Positions 25,884-34,951 of a stretch of DNA of 64,000 nucleotides are shown here, in pieces. Under the pieces are notes generated by a model. It had not been told where the DNA came from, did no database searches, and saw only the letters and a list, made by a program, of their open reading frames with translations. Origin of the DNA: Nitrospira sp. UBA5698 (lineage in GTDB: Bacteria > Nitrospirota > Nitrospiria > Nitrospirales > Nitrospiraceae). The first letter of the stretch is position 1; each line of letters starts with the position of its first letter. The stretch spans positions 1 through 64,000 of the forward strand of contig DIHK01000062.1 of NCBI GenBank assembly GCA_002420115.1, written 5' to 3'. A program made the translations under genes and the position numbers.

Positions 25884-26600
25884 ATGAGATACTCACGATG
25901 GTTTCTACTGACTGTGCTGATAGGTGCAATATTCGCAGAGTCCGGGTTTTGCGAATCGGGGGCGAGTAAGTCAGATACCGGTAAGTCTCCGACAGATATT
26001 CCCATGTTGTCTACGACCGTATTGCAGGCTGAGAAAGTGATCAGTCAGGCGATGATGGACAAACTGTCCAATGCGGTCAGCAGTGAATATGTGATCGGTG
26101 CCGAAGACGTGTTGGACATTACCGTCTGGAGGAATCCGGACTTATCGCGACAAGTGCAGGTACGTCCAGATGGGCGCTTTTCAATGCCGATCATCCGCGA
26201 CGTCATAGCCGTGGGAAAAACGCCGACCAAATTGGCCGAGGAAATGACAAACCGACTCAAGGAATATGTTCAAAACCCAGTTGTTGCCGTCACCTTGAAG
26301 GAAGTCAATAGCTCCAACATCTTTCTGCTCGGCGAGGTGGCTCATCCTGGCAAGTATCCACTGAAGAGCAAGACGACGCTCTTGCAGGGCATTACCATCG
26401 CGGGAGGATTTAAGGAGACGGCCGCGAGAAATCAGATTGTTATTTTCCGGTTTACGGACGTTGCCCCAGGGCTAAAGCGATTCACGGCGAGTTATGACGA
26501 TATTGTGCTCCGGAGCGGAATATCAGATAACTTTGAATTGAAGCCCGGAGATACCCTCGTAGTCCCGAGTGAATCCATGGTGGTATTTCCTGGGCGATAG
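25884..26600 (+). CDS. Polysaccharide export (Wza-like) protein
   Basis: The 238-residue protein has an N-terminal signal segment and then a Poly_export domain. That domain has YVIGAEDVLDITVWRNPDLS, VRPDGRFSMPIIRDV, and LAEEMTNRLKEYVQNPVV. An SLBB-like segment follows (IFLLGEVAHPGKYPL, LLQGITIAGGFKETA). The signal region has no clear lipobox Cys like that of E. coli Wza, although a Cys is present at FCESG (about residue 20). It is shorter than Wza and lacks the C-terminal amphipathic helix. AGGAGGG precedes the start. No polysaccharide cluster surrounds it. Confidence 0.88.
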   Translation: MRYSRWFLLTVLIGAIFAESGFCESGASKSDTGKSPTDIPMLSTTVLQAEKVISQAMMDKLSNAVSSEYVIGAEDVLDITVWRNPDLSRQVQVRPDGRFSMPIIRDVIAVGKTPTKLAEEMTNRLKEYVQNPVVAVTLKEVNSSNIFLLGEVAHPGKYPLKSKTTLLQGITIAGGFKETAARNQIVIFRFTDVAPGLKRFTASYDDIVLRSGISDNFELKPGDTLVVPSESMVVFPGR

Positions 26601-26902
26601 GGTGAGGAAAGGTAGGGGAACGACCGGTAGCAACGATAGAGGTGGGATGAGCTGGTTCGGCACAAGGCGTCATAGGTGAGTAGTTCAACCTGACCATGCT
26701 GGTCAATGATGTGAAGACGGTAGTGCAAAAGATTCCAATAGAAAGTAAAGGTCAGGGAAAGAGGGTTTTCCCCCAATTGGGGATACTGGATCGGAATGGA
26801 GATCTTCTGCAGATTGTCGCTACACAGGCTTTTCGTACGACTTCTAAAGTGTCCAGAAGTTCTCACTAGTCCTGTTTAAACAAAGACTCCCGACTCTTTT
26901 AG
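26601..26902. other. Intergenic region with no recognised gene
   Basis: I find no supported gene. A perfect 12-bp palindrome CCCCAATTGGGG occurs at about 26772-26783. A 124-codon minus-strand frame spans this region and the 3' end of the export gene, but I recognise nothing in it. Confidence 0.4.
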
Positions 26903-27073
26903 ACGGGCTCGATGTATCTCGGCTTCTTGTTCGTCTTGGTCGGATGAACGCTGTATTTGGGGAACGCCCTAGCGTTTCTCTTTCTTCCTGTCTTCATCCT
27001 CTACATCAATCGCTTCCAGATCGAACCGGAGGAACGATCGCTGACCGCTCTGTTTGGGAAGAAGTTTGCCCTC
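26903..27073 (+). pseudogene. Remnant of an isoprenylcysteine carboxyl methyltransferase (ICMT)-family protein
   Basis: Reading from 26903 gives TGSMYLGFLFVLVG, an in-frame TGA at 26945-26947, then TLYLGNALAFLFLPVFILY followed by INRFQIEPEERSL and TALFGKKF. This is the conserved C-terminal part of ICMT-like membrane methyltransferases, where the TGA position is normally Trp (a TGG to TGA change). The N-terminal two-thirds are missing, and the last dozen codons are replaced where the neighbouring gene ends. The protein cannot be functional. Confidence 0.8.
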
Positions 27074-27077
27074 CCGG

Positions 27078-28286
27078 CTAGATCTTGGCCGGCGGAGCAA
27101 GGCGTTGTCTCGCACCGCCTTGGACGATCACAAACTCATAGAGTCGACATTCCAGAGCGCCATTGAAAAGGGGAATGCGCTTCGACGGCCTCAGCCCAAT
27201 CAGCTTCGGCACCCGGGCATCGCCGGTGAGCACGTAGGCGCGCCATCCAGCAAAGCGCTGTTTCAGCCAATCCCCCAATTTGGGGTAGAACGATTCTAGT
27301 TCATCCAGCCGGCTGAGGCGGACGCCATAGGGTGGGTTGATCACCAGTACGCCCTGTGCGGAGGGCGCGTCGAGATCGAGAATGTCGCTCTGTCTTAACC
27401 GAATGTCGTTGGTCACCCCGGCGCCTTGAAACGTTCGCTGCGCAATCTTTACCATCGCGGGATCACGGTCAGAGGCATAGATGGCTGATGGGACAGCGGC
27501 CACTTGTTTGGTCCTGGCTGTTTCGCGTTGTTGTTCCCATCGCGCTGCATCATGGACGAGCAGCCGTTCGAAGGCAAAATTCCGTGAAATACCCGGCGCG
27601 ATCTGGCGAGCCATGAGGGCGGCTTCGAGAGGAATAGTTCCGCTCCCACACATGGGATCGAGCAATACGTCCTGGGGCGTCCAGCCAGCGAGATGCAGGA
27701 TGCCTGCTGCTAGATTTTCTCTGAGCGGCGCTTCCACGGGACCCATCCGATGGCCGCGTTTGAACAGGGGCTCTCCGGAGGTATCCAGGTAAAACGTGAC
27801 GGTGTTCTGATCGAGAAAGGCATCGACCTTAATGTTGGGGCGTTCCGTATCGACGCTGGGTCGCTTGTGCCGTCCAGCGACAAACCTATCGCAGATTGCA
27901 TCTTTGATGCGGAGGGTCAAAAAGTCTAGGCTGGGGAGGGGACAGCGCCGGGCGCTCACCTTCACCTTGATTGTCTGTTCTGGCGTGAACCATTCTGGCC
28001 AGGCGAGCGCAGAGGCGGCGTGATAGACGTCCTGTTCCGTTTTGTAGGTACTGTGGCCGACTTCCCACAAAATTCGGCTGGCGATGTGCGACTTGAGATT
28101 AATCCAGTACATAGACGACCAGGGTGCGCTAAAGCCGACACCGCCTTCGGTTTTAGTCGCCGACGGGGCGCCGAGGCTCTGCAGCTCTGCTTCAAGCACA
28201 CCTTCTAGTCCACGTGGGCAGGGTGCAAAGAACCGCATCAGTTGGGTGCCGTGCACGAACGCTATTCCAGCTAGGGCTGTGGTCAT
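27078..28286 (-). CDS. THUMP-domain class I SAM-dependent RNA methyltransferase (RlmL N-part / YpsC-like)
   Basis: The 402-residue protein begins with a ferredoxin-like/THUMP module (RFFAPCPRGLEGVLEAEL, then KSHIASRILWEVG). A Rossmann methyltransferase follows with DPMCGSGTIPLEAALMAR and INPPYGVRL, the N-P-P-Y motif of N2-guanine or adenine methylation. The likely target is 23S rRNA guanine (RlmL/YpsC type). An alternative start at 28241 gives a protein that begins directly at RFFAPC. The TA pair lies 10 nt upstream on the same strand. Confidence 0.9.
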   Translation of the reverse strand: MTTALAGIAFVHGTQLMRFFAPCPRGLEGVLEAELQSLGAPSATKTEGGVGFSAPWSSMYWINLKSHIASRILWEVGHSTYKTEQDVYHAASALAWPEWFTPEQTIKVKVSARRCPLPSLDFLTLRIKDAICDRFVAGRHKRPSVDTERPNIKVDAFLDQNTVTFYLDTSGEPLFKRGHRMGPVEAPLRENLAAGILHLAGWTPQDVLLDPMCGSGTIPLEAALMARQIAPGISRNFAFERLLVHDAARWEQQRETARTKQVAAVPSAIYASDRDPAMVKIAQRTFQGAGVTNDIRLRQSDILDLDAPSAQGVLVINPPYGVRLSRLDELESFYPKLGDWLKQRFAGWRAYVLTGDARVPKLIGLRPSKRIPLFNGALECRLYEFVIVQGGARQRLAPPAKI

Positions 28287-28296
28287 CGTTCAGCCG

Positions 28297-28557
28297 CTAT
28301 CTCAGTCCTGATCGTGGAATGATCGCATGGATGTCGACGAGCTGTTCTGCGCGGTCGATTGCATAAAAGATCCGCCATTCCCCCACGGCATACTTGGAGA
28401 GTCCTGGAAGGTCGTCCGCAATCGCTTCATGGCGTAGATTGTCGACATTGGACGCCAACCATTTGGACTTGTCGAGCAGCCGTTGGGCCATGGGCCGGTC
28501 AATCGTGGCGAGATCTTGAGCAATGCCTGGTCTAAAGGCGAGGCGGTACCAGGGCAT
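28297..28557 (-). CDS. Type II toxin, RelE/ParE family
   Basis: The 86-residue protein has the RelE/ParE fold order: helix pair (GIAQDLATIDRPMAQRLLDKSKWLA), then LPGLSKYAVGEWRIFYAID and VDIHAIIPR. The basic/aromatic C-terminal strand is typical. RelE-type members cut mRNA on the ribosome and ParE-type members poison gyrase; sequence alone does not decide. It overlaps neither neighbour and follows its putative antitoxin by 6 nt. Confidence 0.8.
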   Translation of the reverse strand: MPWYRLAFRPGIAQDLATIDRPMAQRLLDKSKWLASNVDNLRHEAIADDLPGLSKYAVGEWRIFYAIDRAEQLVDIHAIIPRSGLR

Positions 28558-28563
28558 CGTATC

Positions 28564-28767
28564 CTACCACCGTAGGCCGAGCCGCTCCGCCACGTCTTCG
28601 CCGGAGAGGCGCTCACTGCTCGCGAGTGACTGCTTGAGTCGGGCTCGGAGTGAATCGCCGAGCTGGAGCCCGAGATCCGGATCGCCGATCAACTCGCGAA
28701 GCCGATCGTCCACGAGTCCCTGGACCAGTTCCTTTAACTGTTCCGTCGACAACGATGAGAGGTTCAT
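28564..28767 (-). CDS. Putative antitoxin, 67 residues
   Basis: Small acidic, helical protein (MNLSSLSTEQLKELVQGLVDD and on to ERLGLRW) located immediately upstream of the ParE-type toxin. The family is not recognised, but size, order and spacing are those of a type II antitoxin. An upstream TTG at 28803 could add 12 residues. No strong ribosome binding site is seen for either start. Confidence 0.65.
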   Translation of the reverse strand: MNLSSLSTEQLKELVQGLVDDRLRELIGDPDLGLQLGDSLRARLKQSLASSERLSGEDVAERLGLRW

Positions 28768-29172
28768 AGCAGGAGAATACGGGTTAGGATCGTCGGAAAG
28801 CAATGGGTTGGTCTGCTCTCTCAGCTAAGTAATGAAGCTGTTCCAGTCTTTCGCATTGAGGCCCAAAAGCGCTTGCCATAATCCGTTCGCCCTGTCGAAG
28901 AGGACCTTACAAACGTATTTCTGGGACGCTACACAGAATCACAGGCCAACAATCTTTTTAAGGTCCTGCCGGCCTCGTGGTGTGGGCAAGTCTTTCATCA
29001 CCCAATCGACTTTTCATCTCTGAGATCTCTCGGCGCTCAACATACAGGGACCGGGTTCTTCCAGACGGGCGCACATTGATCAACGGATCGAATGCAATCC
29101 ATTCTGAGATTGATTGCTCAGGAAAGAGCTCGCAGGCTGTAAGTGGCCTGATGTCTACCGTTCACCTGGGGG
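28768..29172. other. Intergenic region, nothing recognised
   Basis: Apart from the promoter region expected for the antitoxin-toxin pair, I see no gene, RNA or clear terminator in this stretch. Confidence 0.5.
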
Positions 29173-30291
29173 TTAGCCTTTTATGCCGGCTGTGTGGGCA
29201 TCTGCTGGAATGGACACAGCGCATCCTAGACCGGGCTCATGCCAAGGCTGAAGTGCGGGGCCGTCATAGCAATAGCCGCCTTGGACGGGATCGCTTGCCA
29301 GGAGCAATGGAGTATCCAGATCCAACACCTCGAACCCTTTCATACCCAAGACCAAACCAAAAGAACAACCCATCGCGATTCGTGATTCGAGCATGCCTCC
29401 GACCATCAGCTTCAATCCTGCCTGAAGCGTGAAGGATGCGATTTCCACTGCTTCCAGGACGCCGGTTTTCATGATCTTGATGTTAATATAGTCCGCCGCA
29501 CCTTGTGTAATAACCTTCCGCGCATCCTCGAGTGAGCGCACGGATTCATCAGCGGCGACGGGAATGCCGGTTTCTCGCCGAATAGCAACGAGACTGTCGA
29601 GATCGTCCCGTACGACTGGTTGCTCAAGCAGGACTAGTGTTCCGCCGAATCGCCGAACGCCATCGGCAAAGGCCAGGCACTCCGCCCGAGAAAACCCTTG
29701 ATTCCCATCACCGATGAATGAAATGCCGGGCAGCGCCCGGTGGAGGGCCTCGAGTCGACGGATATCTGCATCGACGTCTTTTCCGACTTTCATTTTGAAC
29801 AGGCGAAAACCGCGTTGATACCAGCTGCGGGCAAGGGACAAAGTCTTTTCCTGGGTGGTGATTGGAATCGTGATATCGGTGATGCGGGAACGCACATCAG
29901 CACCACCCCAGAGTCGCCATAAAGGAATAGCCATGGTACGGCAGTATGCATCAAGCAAGGCGGTTTCGATGCCGCAGCGCGCAGCAGGCTGGGAAGGGGC
30001 TTGCTGTGCCAGGTGACGACTTGATTCTCGATAGTCATGAACCGTCCGGCCAATGAGTGAAGGGGTAAGGTGTCTGAGGGCTTGGAGGCAGGATGCACGA
30101 TCTTCTCCCCCGACTTCAGGGAACGGTGCTGCTTCCCCATAGCCGCAGTGCCCATTTCTGAGAGTGACGCGGACGAAGACATTTTCTGCAACGTCTCGCG
30201 TTCCCGTTGCGACGACAAAGGAGTCCGTGGTGGGTATATCGATTGGCCAAAACGTCACCGCTTCGATGTCATCATTCTGCATCTGGGTCAT
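29173..30291 (-). CDS. Dipeptide epimerase (enolase superfamily, L-Ala-D/L-Glu epimerase type)
   Basis: The 372-residue enolase-superfamily enzyme has the KxK base motif K166-M-K168 (FKMKVGK). Metal ligands are D195 with N197 in GDGNQG, E223 in LLEQPV and D248 in ADES. The second catalytic Lys is K272 in INIKIMKTG. This set is that of muconate lactonising-type dipeptide epimerases, which recycle murein peptides, but close relatives epimerise other dipeptides. The ATG at 30291 is preferred over a TTG 21 nt upstream. Confidence 0.9.
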   Translation of the reverse strand: MTQMQNDDIEAVTFWPIDIPTTDSFVVATGTRDVAENVFVRVTLRNGHCGYGEAAPFPEVGGEDRASCLQALRHLTPSLIGRTVHDYRESSRHLAQQAPSQPAARCGIETALLDAYCRTMAIPLWRLWGGADVRSRITDITIPITTQEKTLSLARSWYQRGFRLFKMKVGKDVDADIRRLEALHRALPGISFIGDGNQGFSRAECLAFADGVRRFGGTLVLLEQPVVRDDLDSLVAIRRETGIPVAADESVRSLEDARKVITQGAADYINIKIMKTGVLEAVEIASFTLQAGLKLMVGGMLESRIAMGCSFGLVLGMKGFEVLDLDTPLLLASDPVQGGYCYDGPALQPWHEPGLGCAVSIPADAHTAGIKG

Positions 30292-30426
30292 GGGGCTGTC
30301 TCTAGGGCGCAATCACGTTGTGATCAAGGTGGGATTGAGGATACCCTACCATGGGCCATCCTCAGCCTTGCTCTCGCCGTTATTGTAATGTGGAACGAAT
30401 CGTGTTCTCCTGCACCAGTTGTTCTG

Positions 30427-31167
30427 TTATCCTAGTCTGCCCAGGCGCGATTGGAGAATGCCGATGGTTGCGATGGCGGCAGTTTCCGCCCGAAGGATCT
30501 GTTGACCAAGGGTCATGGGTTCGATTCCTCGCCGCTCGGCGAGCTCTCTTTCTTCCTTGCTCCAACCTCCCTCTGGTCCGATCAAGATGAGTACGGAGCT
30601 GCTCGTATTCTGGGGAAGTGCAATGGTCTGCAAACTCTTACCGTCGTGACGTTCGGCAAGCATGAGGATCGTGGAGGTTGTCTGGTCGCGTGAGAGCAGT
30701 GTTGTGAACGATTCAGGCCTGGTGATCGTCGGTATGCGCCACTGTTCTGATTGCTGGGCAGCTTCCAGGGCGATGCGTTGCCATCGGGTGAGTTGATGAT
30801 CGAGGCGATCAGCTTTGAGTTGTACGACACTGTGTCGGCTTTCGATCGGTATGATCTCGTGTACGCCCAGTTCAGTGGCCTTTTGAATGACCCAGTCCAT
30901 TTTCTCACCTTTGAGCAGTGACTGACCAAGAATCAGGTGAGGGGCAACGTGAAGAGGCTCCTGAATGGTGTCAAGAATCTGTCCGGTGATCGCGTGTTTT
31001 GAGACATCACTGATTTCTACGTGGTATCTGGTACCTTGGCCATCGTTGAGCCAAAGAGTTTCGCCGATGGCAACACGGAGGCTATCCTTGAGGTGAGCCA
31101 GGAGTTCGCCGGTCAATGAAATGGTGGGTAGGGTCACACACGCGGGAGAGACGAAGAATACAGGCAT
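30427..31167 (-). CDS. rsmE: 16S rRNA (uracil1498-N3)-methyltransferase
   Basis: The 246-residue SPOUT methyltransferase has an N-terminal PUA-like domain, then LILGQSLLKGEKMDWVIQKATELGV. The SAM-binding knot signature LIGPEGGWSKEE follows, with LGQQILRAETAAI at the end. It methylates N3 of U1498 in 16S rRNA. It is the last gene of the chaperone operon, 34 nt downstream of dnaJ, a common arrangement. Confidence 0.96.
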   Translation of the reverse strand: MPVFFVSPACVTLPTISLTGELLAHLKDSLRVAIGETLWLNDGQGTRYHVEISDVSKHAITGQILDTIQEPLHVAPHLILGQSLLKGEKMDWVIQKATELGVHEIIPIESRHSVVQLKADRLDHQLTRWQRIALEAAQQSEQWRIPTITRPESFTTLLSRDQTTSTILMLAERHDGKSLQTIALPQNTSSSVLILIGPEGGWSKEERELAERRGIEPMTLGQQILRAETAAIATIGILQSRLGRLG

Positions 31168-31201
31168 GGGGGCACTGGAGATTCAGGAAGGACGGGCTCG
31201 G

Positions 31202-32335
31202 TTACTCGAAAAACGTCTTCATTTTATCGAAGAAGCCGTCGCCATTGGCTTCCATGGACATCCCGCTCTCTTTGGCGTACTCCATCAGCAGTTCTTTTTG
31301 TCTCGCCGTCAGCTTGGTGGGAATTTGGATCTTCATCGTATAGATCTGGTCGCCGGTCGTCCCTCCCTTGAGACTGGGAATCCCCAATCCTTTGATGCGG
31401 AGGACTTTGTCATGTTGAGTGCCAGGCGGAACCTTGATGATGGTGTCCCCTTTGAGGGTCGGCACTTCGACCTTCCCGCCGAGTACCGCCGTGACCAGGT
31501 TGATTGGGACGTCACAGGCGATGTCGAGCCCTTTTCGCTGAAAGATCTGATGGGGTTTCACGGTAATGGCGACGTAGAGATCACCAGGGGGGCCACCATT
31601 GGGACCGTGCTCTCCTTCATTGGAAAGGCGTAACCGCATCCCGGTTTCGATGCCGGCTGGAATGTGGACGGCAATTGCGCGTTCCTTGTACACCCGCTGA
31701 CGCCCCTGGCAAGTCACACAGGGTTCAGTGACGAGATGTCCGGTACCTTCACATTGCCCACAGGGACGGCTGACGCTAAAAAACCCCTGCTGAAAGCGAA
31801 TCTGCCCTGCGCCTTTGCAGCTGGCACAGGGCTTAATGGCTGCTGCAGACTTCGCTCCTGTGCCTTTACATTCGGTACAGAGTTCCCAACGCGGAATCTT
31901 GAGTTTGGCTTCTTTCCCGTAAACAGACTCTTCAAAGGTGACTTCAAGATTATATTGAAGATCGTTGCCGCGCTCGGCTCGGCCACCCCCGCCGGCTCTC
32001 GCTTGACCAAAGAAGTCTTCGAAGATGTCGTTGAAAACATCACCGAATCCGCCTCGACCAAAATCGAATCCGTCAAAGCCAGGACCGCCCTGTTGGGCTC
32101 CGGCATGGCCGAACATGTCGTAGCGTTTTCGCTTTTCCTGATCGCTCAGCGTTTCATAGGCTTCATTGATTTCTTTGAACTTTTCTTCGGCGGTTTTCTT
32201 TTGCTGGTCGCCTGAATGCAGGTCGGGATGGTGCTGGCGGGCTAATTTGCGATAGGCTTTCTTCAGCTCGTCGTCCGAGACATTCCGATCGACACCGAGA
32301 GTTTCGTAGTAATCGCGTTTGGACACGGCAGCCAT
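31202..32335 (-). CDS. dnaJ: Chaperone protein DnaJ
   Basis: A type I DnaJ of 377 residues with a J-domain carrying HPD (QHHPDLHSG) and a Gly/Phe-rich linker (FDGFDFGRGGFGDVFND). The zinc centre has four CxxCxGx(G/Q) repeats: CTECKGTG, CASCKGAG, CGQCEGTG and CVTCQGRQ. The last lacks the final Gly. The C-terminal substrate-binding domains are complete. It stimulates DnaK ATPase and delivers unfolded clients. Confidence 0.98.
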   Translation of the reverse strand: MAAVSKRDYYETLGVDRNVSDDELKKAYRKLARQHHPDLHSGDQQKKTAEEKFKEINEAYETLSDQEKRKRYDMFGHAGAQQGGPGFDGFDFGRGGFGDVFNDIFEDFFGQARAGGGGRAERGNDLQYNLEVTFEESVYGKEAKLKIPRWELCTECKGTGAKSAAAIKPCASCKGAGQIRFQQGFFSVSRPCGQCEGTGHLVTEPCVTCQGRQRVYKERAIAVHIPAGIETGMRLRLSNEGEHGPNGGPPGDLYVAITVKPHQIFQRKGLDIACDVPINLVTAVLGGKVEVPTLKGDTIIKVPPGTQHDKVLRIKGLGIPSLKGGTTGDQIYTMKIQIPTKLTARQKELLMEYAKESGMSMEANGDGFFDKMKTFFE

Positions 32336-32352
32336 TGTATGTGAACGGTGGA

Positions 32353-32389
32353 GCGCCCGGGTTCTCGAGTGCGTCGAGAGCTCGGGCGC
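32353..32389 (-). promoter_or_regulatory. 16-bp stem-loop between dnaK and dnaJ
   Basis: Bases 32353-32368 pair with 32374-32389 over 16 bp, including two G-T wobbles, around a 5-nt loop. On the transcribed minus strand no T-run follows it, so it is not a standard terminator. It may slow RNases or partly attenuate transcription into dnaJ. Confidence 0.7.
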
Positions 32390-32408
32390 CTTGATGCATT
32401 ATTCTAGG

Positions 32409-34328
32409 CTATTTTTTGTCTTTGTCTACTTCTTCAAATTCTGCGTCGACGACTTTCTCGTCCGGTTTTGTCTCGCTGGCACCGCCGGTTGCCGATGCAC
32501 CCGCTTGTGGGCCAGATGAAGCCGCCGCTTTCTTGTACATTTCTTCGGCCAATTTGTGCGATGCTGTCATGAGGGTTTGCGTCGCGGATTCAATGGCTTC
32601 GGCATCGGTGCCCTCTAAGGCCTTCTTGAGGGCAGCAACCGCGTCCTGGATTTTCGTTTTTTCATCAGCGGAAACCTTGTCGCCGTACTCCGTGATGTTT
32701 TTCTCCGTTTGATAGACCAGATTATCGCCCTGGTTTTTGGCTTCTGCCAATTTGCGGCGTTTCTTGTCGTCTTCGGTATGTGACTGCGCGTCCCGAACGA
32801 GCTTTTCGACCTCATCTTTGCTCAGGCCGCTGGAGGCCGTGATCTTGATGGACTGCTCTTTTTGCGTAGCTAGATCCTTCGCGGACACATGGACAATGCC
32901 ATTTGCATCGATATCAAAGGTGACTTCGATTTGTGGCATGCCGCGAGGCGCCGATGGAATACCGACCAAGTCGAATTGTCCAAGCAGCTTGTTGTCATTC
33001 GCCATTTCCCGTTCACCTTGGAAGACGCGAATGGTCACGGCGGTCTGGTTGTCCGCCGCAGTCGAGAAGACTTGGCTCTTCTTGGTCGGAACGGTCGTGT
33101 TGCGTTCAATCAACTTGGTAAAGACGCCGCCCAGTGTTTCGATCCCCAATGACAACGGTGTGACATCCAGGAGCAATACGTCCTTGACCTCTCCCTTGAG
33201 GACGCCGCCTTGAATCCCTGCTCCAATAGCGACGACTTCATCAGGATTGACCCCGCGGTGGGGTTCTTTGCCGAAGAAATCTTTCACGACCTGAATTACT
33301 TTCGGCATGCGGGTCATACCGCCGACCAAGACGATTTCTTGAATGTCTTTGGCCGAGACGCCGGCGTCGGACAACGCTTTGCGGCAAGGCTCGATCGTCC
33401 GTTGAATAAGATCGTCGACCAGCTGCTCCAGCTTGGCCCGCGTCAGTTTGGTGACCATATGTTTGGGGCCACTGGCGTCTGCGGTAATGAAGGGGAGATT
33501 GATTTCCGTTTCTTGGGACGACGAGAGCTCGATTTTAGCCCGTTCCGCAGCCTCTTTTAGACGCTGGAGGGCCATTCGGTCTTTCCGTAAGTCGATCCCC
33601 TGGTCTTTTCTGAACTCGTCAACCAGCCAATCCATCACGCGGAGATCAAAGTCGTCTCCACCGAGATAGGTATCCCCGTTGGTGGACTTCACTTCGAAGA
33701 CACCTTCGCCGATTTCCAGAACGGAGACGTCGAAAGTCCCGCCGCCTAAGTCGTAGACGGCGATCCGCTCATCCTTCTTCTTGTCCAGGCCGTAGGCGAG
33801 GGATGCCGCCGTCGGTTCATTGATGATGCGAAGGACGGTCAGACCGGCTATTTGACCAGCATCCTTAGTCGCTTGGCGCTGACTGTCATCAAAATAAGCG
33901 GGAACGGTGATCACGGCCTCGGTGACTTTTTCACCGAGATAGTCTTCTGCGGTCTGCCGCATCTTCTGCAGAATCATGGCAGATACTTCCGGTGGGCTAT
34001 AGCTCTTGCCGCGCAACTCTACATGGGCATCGCCGTTGTCGGCCTCGACTACCTTGTACGGGAGCCGCTTCATGGCTTCCTGGACTTCCCGGCTCTTGAA
34101 CTTTCGCCCCATCAGTCGTTTGACTGAGAAAATGGTGTTCTCCGGATTGGTAATGGCTTGACGTTTGGCAATTTGGCCGACCAGCCGTTCACTCTTATCG
34201 GTGATGGCAACGACGGAAGGAGTGGTTCGACTGCCTTCGGCGTTAGCAATCACGACAGGGTCGCCGCCGCTCATAATTGCCACACAAGAGTTGGTGGTCC
34301 CGAGATCGATACCGATAACTTTACCCAT
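32409..34328 (-). CDS. dnaK: Chaperone protein DnaK (Hsp70)
   Basis: A 639-residue Hsp70 with IGIDLGTTNSCVAIM, VPAYFDDSQRQATKDAG and YDLGGGTFDVSVLEI in the ATPase domain. LVGGMTRMPKVIQ, then the linker DVLLLDVTPLSLGIET, lead into the substrate-binding domain. The C-terminal lid is complete and ends in EFEEVDKDKK. AAGGAG precedes the start. It works with GrpE and DnaJ encoded on either side. Confidence 0.99.
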   Translation of the reverse strand: MGKVIGIDLGTTNSCVAIMSGGDPVVIANAEGSRTTPSVVAITDKSERLVGQIAKRQAITNPENTIFSVKRLMGRKFKSREVQEAMKRLPYKVVEADNGDAHVELRGKSYSPPEVSAMILQKMRQTAEDYLGEKVTEAVITVPAYFDDSQRQATKDAGQIAGLTVLRIINEPTAASLAYGLDKKKDERIAVYDLGGGTFDVSVLEIGEGVFEVKSTNGDTYLGGDDFDLRVMDWLVDEFRKDQGIDLRKDRMALQRLKEAAERAKIELSSSQETEINLPFITADASGPKHMVTKLTRAKLEQLVDDLIQRTIEPCRKALSDAGVSAKDIQEIVLVGGMTRMPKVIQVVKDFFGKEPHRGVNPDEVVAIGAGIQGGVLKGEVKDVLLLDVTPLSLGIETLGGVFTKLIERNTTVPTKKSQVFSTAADNQTAVTIRVFQGEREMANDNKLLGQFDLVGIPSAPRGMPQIEVTFDIDANGIVHVSAKDLATQKEQSIKITASSGLSKDEVEKLVRDAQSHTEDDKKRRKLAEAKNQGDNLVYQTEKNITEYGDKVSADEKTKIQDAVAALKKALEGTDAEAIESATQTLMTASHKLAEEMYKKAAASSGPQAGASATGGASETKPDEKVVDAEFEEVDKDKK

Positions 34329-34384
34329 TGGTAGACTCCTTCCTTCTCGACAACGACGACACAGGGTCAGTGCGTTGTTGCATC

Positions 34385-34951
34385 CTATTCGCTTGCTTGC
34401 GGTGGGCCTGACGACACGCTGACCATGGCTGCCCGCAATACTCTGTCGTGCAATCGATACCCCTTCTGAAACTCATCTAAGACCCGATTGGCGGGCACCT
34501 CGGTGGATGGCCCGTACGAGACGGCTTGATGGGTGTGGGGATCGAACTCTTGCCCGGACGTCTCAATGGCTTGTACACCGAACTTGGCCAAGGCACCGGA
34601 CAGTTGCTTGAGTGTCAGTTCGACACCCTGAGTAAGTGCTGAATCGCTTCCGTTCGTGTGAGCCGCCTTGATCGCTCGTTCCAAGTTATCGACGACCGGC
34701 AGGAGTTCTTTCAGCAGCTGTTCATTGCCGAACCGAATCTGTTCGCGCTGATCACGCTGCGTCAGCCGCTTGTAATTTTCAAATTCTGCTGCCAGCCGGA
34801 GGTATTTCTCATTGAGCGCGGTGCACTCCTCAACCTTGGCGGCCAGCTCGTCTTGCGCCGAGGAAGAGGCGTCCGCTGTCTCGGGAGGAGCATCGTCTAA
34901 GTTCTCAATTGTATTAGCGTTTGTTTTTTCTTGTGCGTGGTCTTCAGTCAT
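34385..34951 (-). CDS. grpE: Nucleotide exchange factor GrpE
   Basis: The 188-residue protein has an acidic, disordered N-terminal ~35 residues, then the long coiled coil (VEECTALNEKYLRLAAEFENYK-type heptads). The beta domain signature FDPHTHQAVSYGPSTEVPANRVLDEFQKGY follows. It releases ADP from DnaK. I saw no CIRCE element and no hrcA upstream; the gene is preceded by coaX with a 95-nt gap. Confidence 0.96.
   Translation of the reverse strand: MTEDHAQEKTNANTIENLDDAPPETADASSSAQDELAAKVEECTALNEKYLRLAAEFENYKRLTQRDQREQIRFGNEQLLKELLPVVDNLERAIKAAHTNGSDSALTQGVELTLKQLSGALAKFGVQAIETSGQEFDPHTHQAVSYGPSTEVPANRVLDEFQKGYRLHDRVLRAAMVSVSSGPPQASE

Noticed and set aside
26492..26866. 124-codon minus-strand frame after the Wza-like gene
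   Set aside because: It overlaps the 3' end of the export gene on the other strand, has no ribosome binding site and no recognised family.
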